NCBI GenBank assembly: GCA_951800555.1
Contig: CATOJU010000053.1
Span: 1 to 6,670, forward strand
Direction: 5' to 3'
Length of the DNA: 6,670 nucleotides
From: an uncultured Rickettsiales bacterium
GTDB lineage: Bacteria > Pseudomonadota > Alphaproteobacteria > Rickettsiales > UBA1997
The position numbers and the translations under genes are program-made. The notes beneath the pieces were generated by a model, which searched no databases, had not been told where the DNA came from, and saw only the letters and a list, made by a program, of their open reading frames with translations. Positions within the stretch are counted from its first letter, which is position 1. Each line of letters begins with the position of its first letter. Below, in pieces: positions 6,124 through 6,670 of this stretch.

Positions 6124-6555
6124 ATGAAAAAAGTAGCAATAGCTTGTGATAGAGCCGGAATTAAGTTAAAAAACTTTTTAATCCAGCAAATGAATGAAGA
6201 AGTTGAATTTCTAGATTTGGGAACTAATAGTGAAGAACCAGTTGACTATCCAGATTATGCTAAAAAGGTTGTAAAAAATATTTTAGAAGGCATAGTTGAT
6301 TTTGGTGTTTTAATATGTGGAACTGGTATAGGAATGTCTATAGCAGCTAATAGATATAGAGGTATACGGGCTGGTTTATGTCATAATAGTTTAGAAGCAA
6401 GATTGACTAGGGAGCATAATAATGCAAATATTTTGTGTTTAGGAGCTAGAATTATAGGCGAAGAATGTGCTTTAGAAAATTTAAAAGTATTTTTAAATAC
6501 AAAATTTGCTTCCGGAAGACATTTAAGAAGGGTTGAAAAACTTGATGAAATATAA
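6124..6555 (+). CDS. rpiB: Ribose-5-phosphate isomerase B
   Basis: The 143-residue cytoplasmic protein is of full length for RpiB, the LacAB_rpiB family that interconverts ribose-5-phosphate and ribulose-5-phosphate in the pentose phosphate pathway. Visible motifs are DLGTNSEEPVDYPDYA (31-46), ICGTGIGMSIAANRYRGIRAGLC beginning at residue 64, REHNNANILCLGARIIG (96-112) and the C-terminal GRHLRRVEKL (131-140). The catalytic Cys is C65, with T67 next to it. H98 matches the family active-site His of the R-x-H-N motif, and R132 belongs to the phosphate-binding C-terminal region. The unusual point is CDRAG at residues 8-12, where the family normally has DHAG or DHxG, so the substrate-site His is Arg here. 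The gene begins 4 nt after the barrel gene's TAA with no ribosome-binding sequence, suggesting translational coupling. It ends with TAA. Confidence 0.95.
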   Translation: MKKVAIACDRAGIKLKNFLIQQMNEEVEFLDLGTNSEEPVDYPDYAKKVVKNILEGIVDFGVLICGTGIGMSIAANRYRGIRAGLCHNSLEARLTREHNNANILCLGARIIGEECALENLKVFLNTKFASGRHLRRVEKLDEI

Positions 6556-6605
6556 TTGTTTTGCTGATTCTATTTTTTAAAAGTATCTATATTATAATTT
6601 TAATT

Positions 6606-6634
6606 TTGACTTAATAAATTTTTATTATTATTTT
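6606..6634 (+). promoter_or_regulatory. Weak promoter candidate at the right end
   Basis: TTGACT (6606-6611) is followed after 17 nt by TATTTT (6629-6634). The -35 is good but the -10 is only four of six. It would drive a plus-strand gene beyond the window. The rest of 6556-6670 shows no gene; a perfect 11-bp A/T inverted repeat at 6640-6650 and 6658-6668 (loop of 7 nt) lies just after it. Confidence 0.25.
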
Positions 6635-6670
6635 TGATATTTTTTATTATTTTATTCATAATAAAAAACA

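Noticed and set aside
6600..6659. Short minus-strand ORF starting MNKIIKN at the right edge
   Set aside because: About 19 codons of Lys/Asn repeats in A/T-rich DNA, with no ribosome-binding sequence or context; not distinguishable from noise.
6640..6668. Perfect 11-bp inverted repeat (TTTTTTATTAT / ATAATAAAAAA, loop of 7 nt) as a terminator
   Set aside because: The stem is purely A/T and no T-run follows the stem on the plus strand. Such matches are expected by chance at this base composition, and it lies 84 nt past rpiB.

Overview
The window is a very AT-rich bacterial segment (G+C roughly a quarter or less by eye; proteins dominated by K, N, I and F). Gene content and protein signatures point to a reduced, probably host-associated alphaproteobacterium of the Rickettsiales/Holosporales type. 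The signatures are the RlmE N-terminal motif, the CtpA C-terminal tail, a HemY-like two-TM TPR protein, a SurA-like chaperone and a VirB7-like lipoprotein. Lineage is inferred; no rRNA gene is present.

Layout. Positions 1-1490 on the minus strand hold a two-gene unit: a GTG-started HemY-like membrane protein, then, overlapping by 8 nt, an M20 metallopeptidase cut by the window edge. Positions 1491-1736 are a divergent control region in which a self-complementary TTGCAA hexamer can serve as the -35 box for promoters in both directions. From 1737 everything reads on the plus strand: a VirB7-like lipoprotein, the periplasmic protease CtpA, a SurA-like peptidyl-prolyl isomerase and the 23S rRNA methyltransferase RlmE (1737-5057, tightly packed). 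A 204-nt gap with its own promoter and ACTATTT repeats follows. Then come a beta-barrel outer-membrane protein and ribose-5-phosphate isomerase B (5262-6555). The last 115 nt hold no gene I can support.

How the genes fit together. CtpA (periplasmic proteolysis), the SurA-like protein (outer-membrane protein chaperone), the barrel protein and the VirB7-like lipoprotein are all cell-envelope functions. RlmE and RpiB are housekeeping genes.

The main unusual observation is that the SurA-like gene is interrupted by one in-frame TGA at 3777-3779. The same frame stays open for 194 more sense codons and encodes the whole parvulin domain. Every unambiguous complete gene here ends in TAA, and the small lipoprotein gene also meets TGA and then TAA shortly after. 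This fits UGA being read as Trp in this organism. A single nonsense mutation or leaky UGA-A readthrough is not excluded, and TGG is still the main Trp codon (9 TGG against 2 TGA). Secondary oddities are an Arg in place of the usual active-site His in RpiB, and a barrel-protein start that would gain a normal signal peptide from one extra T in a T7 tract.
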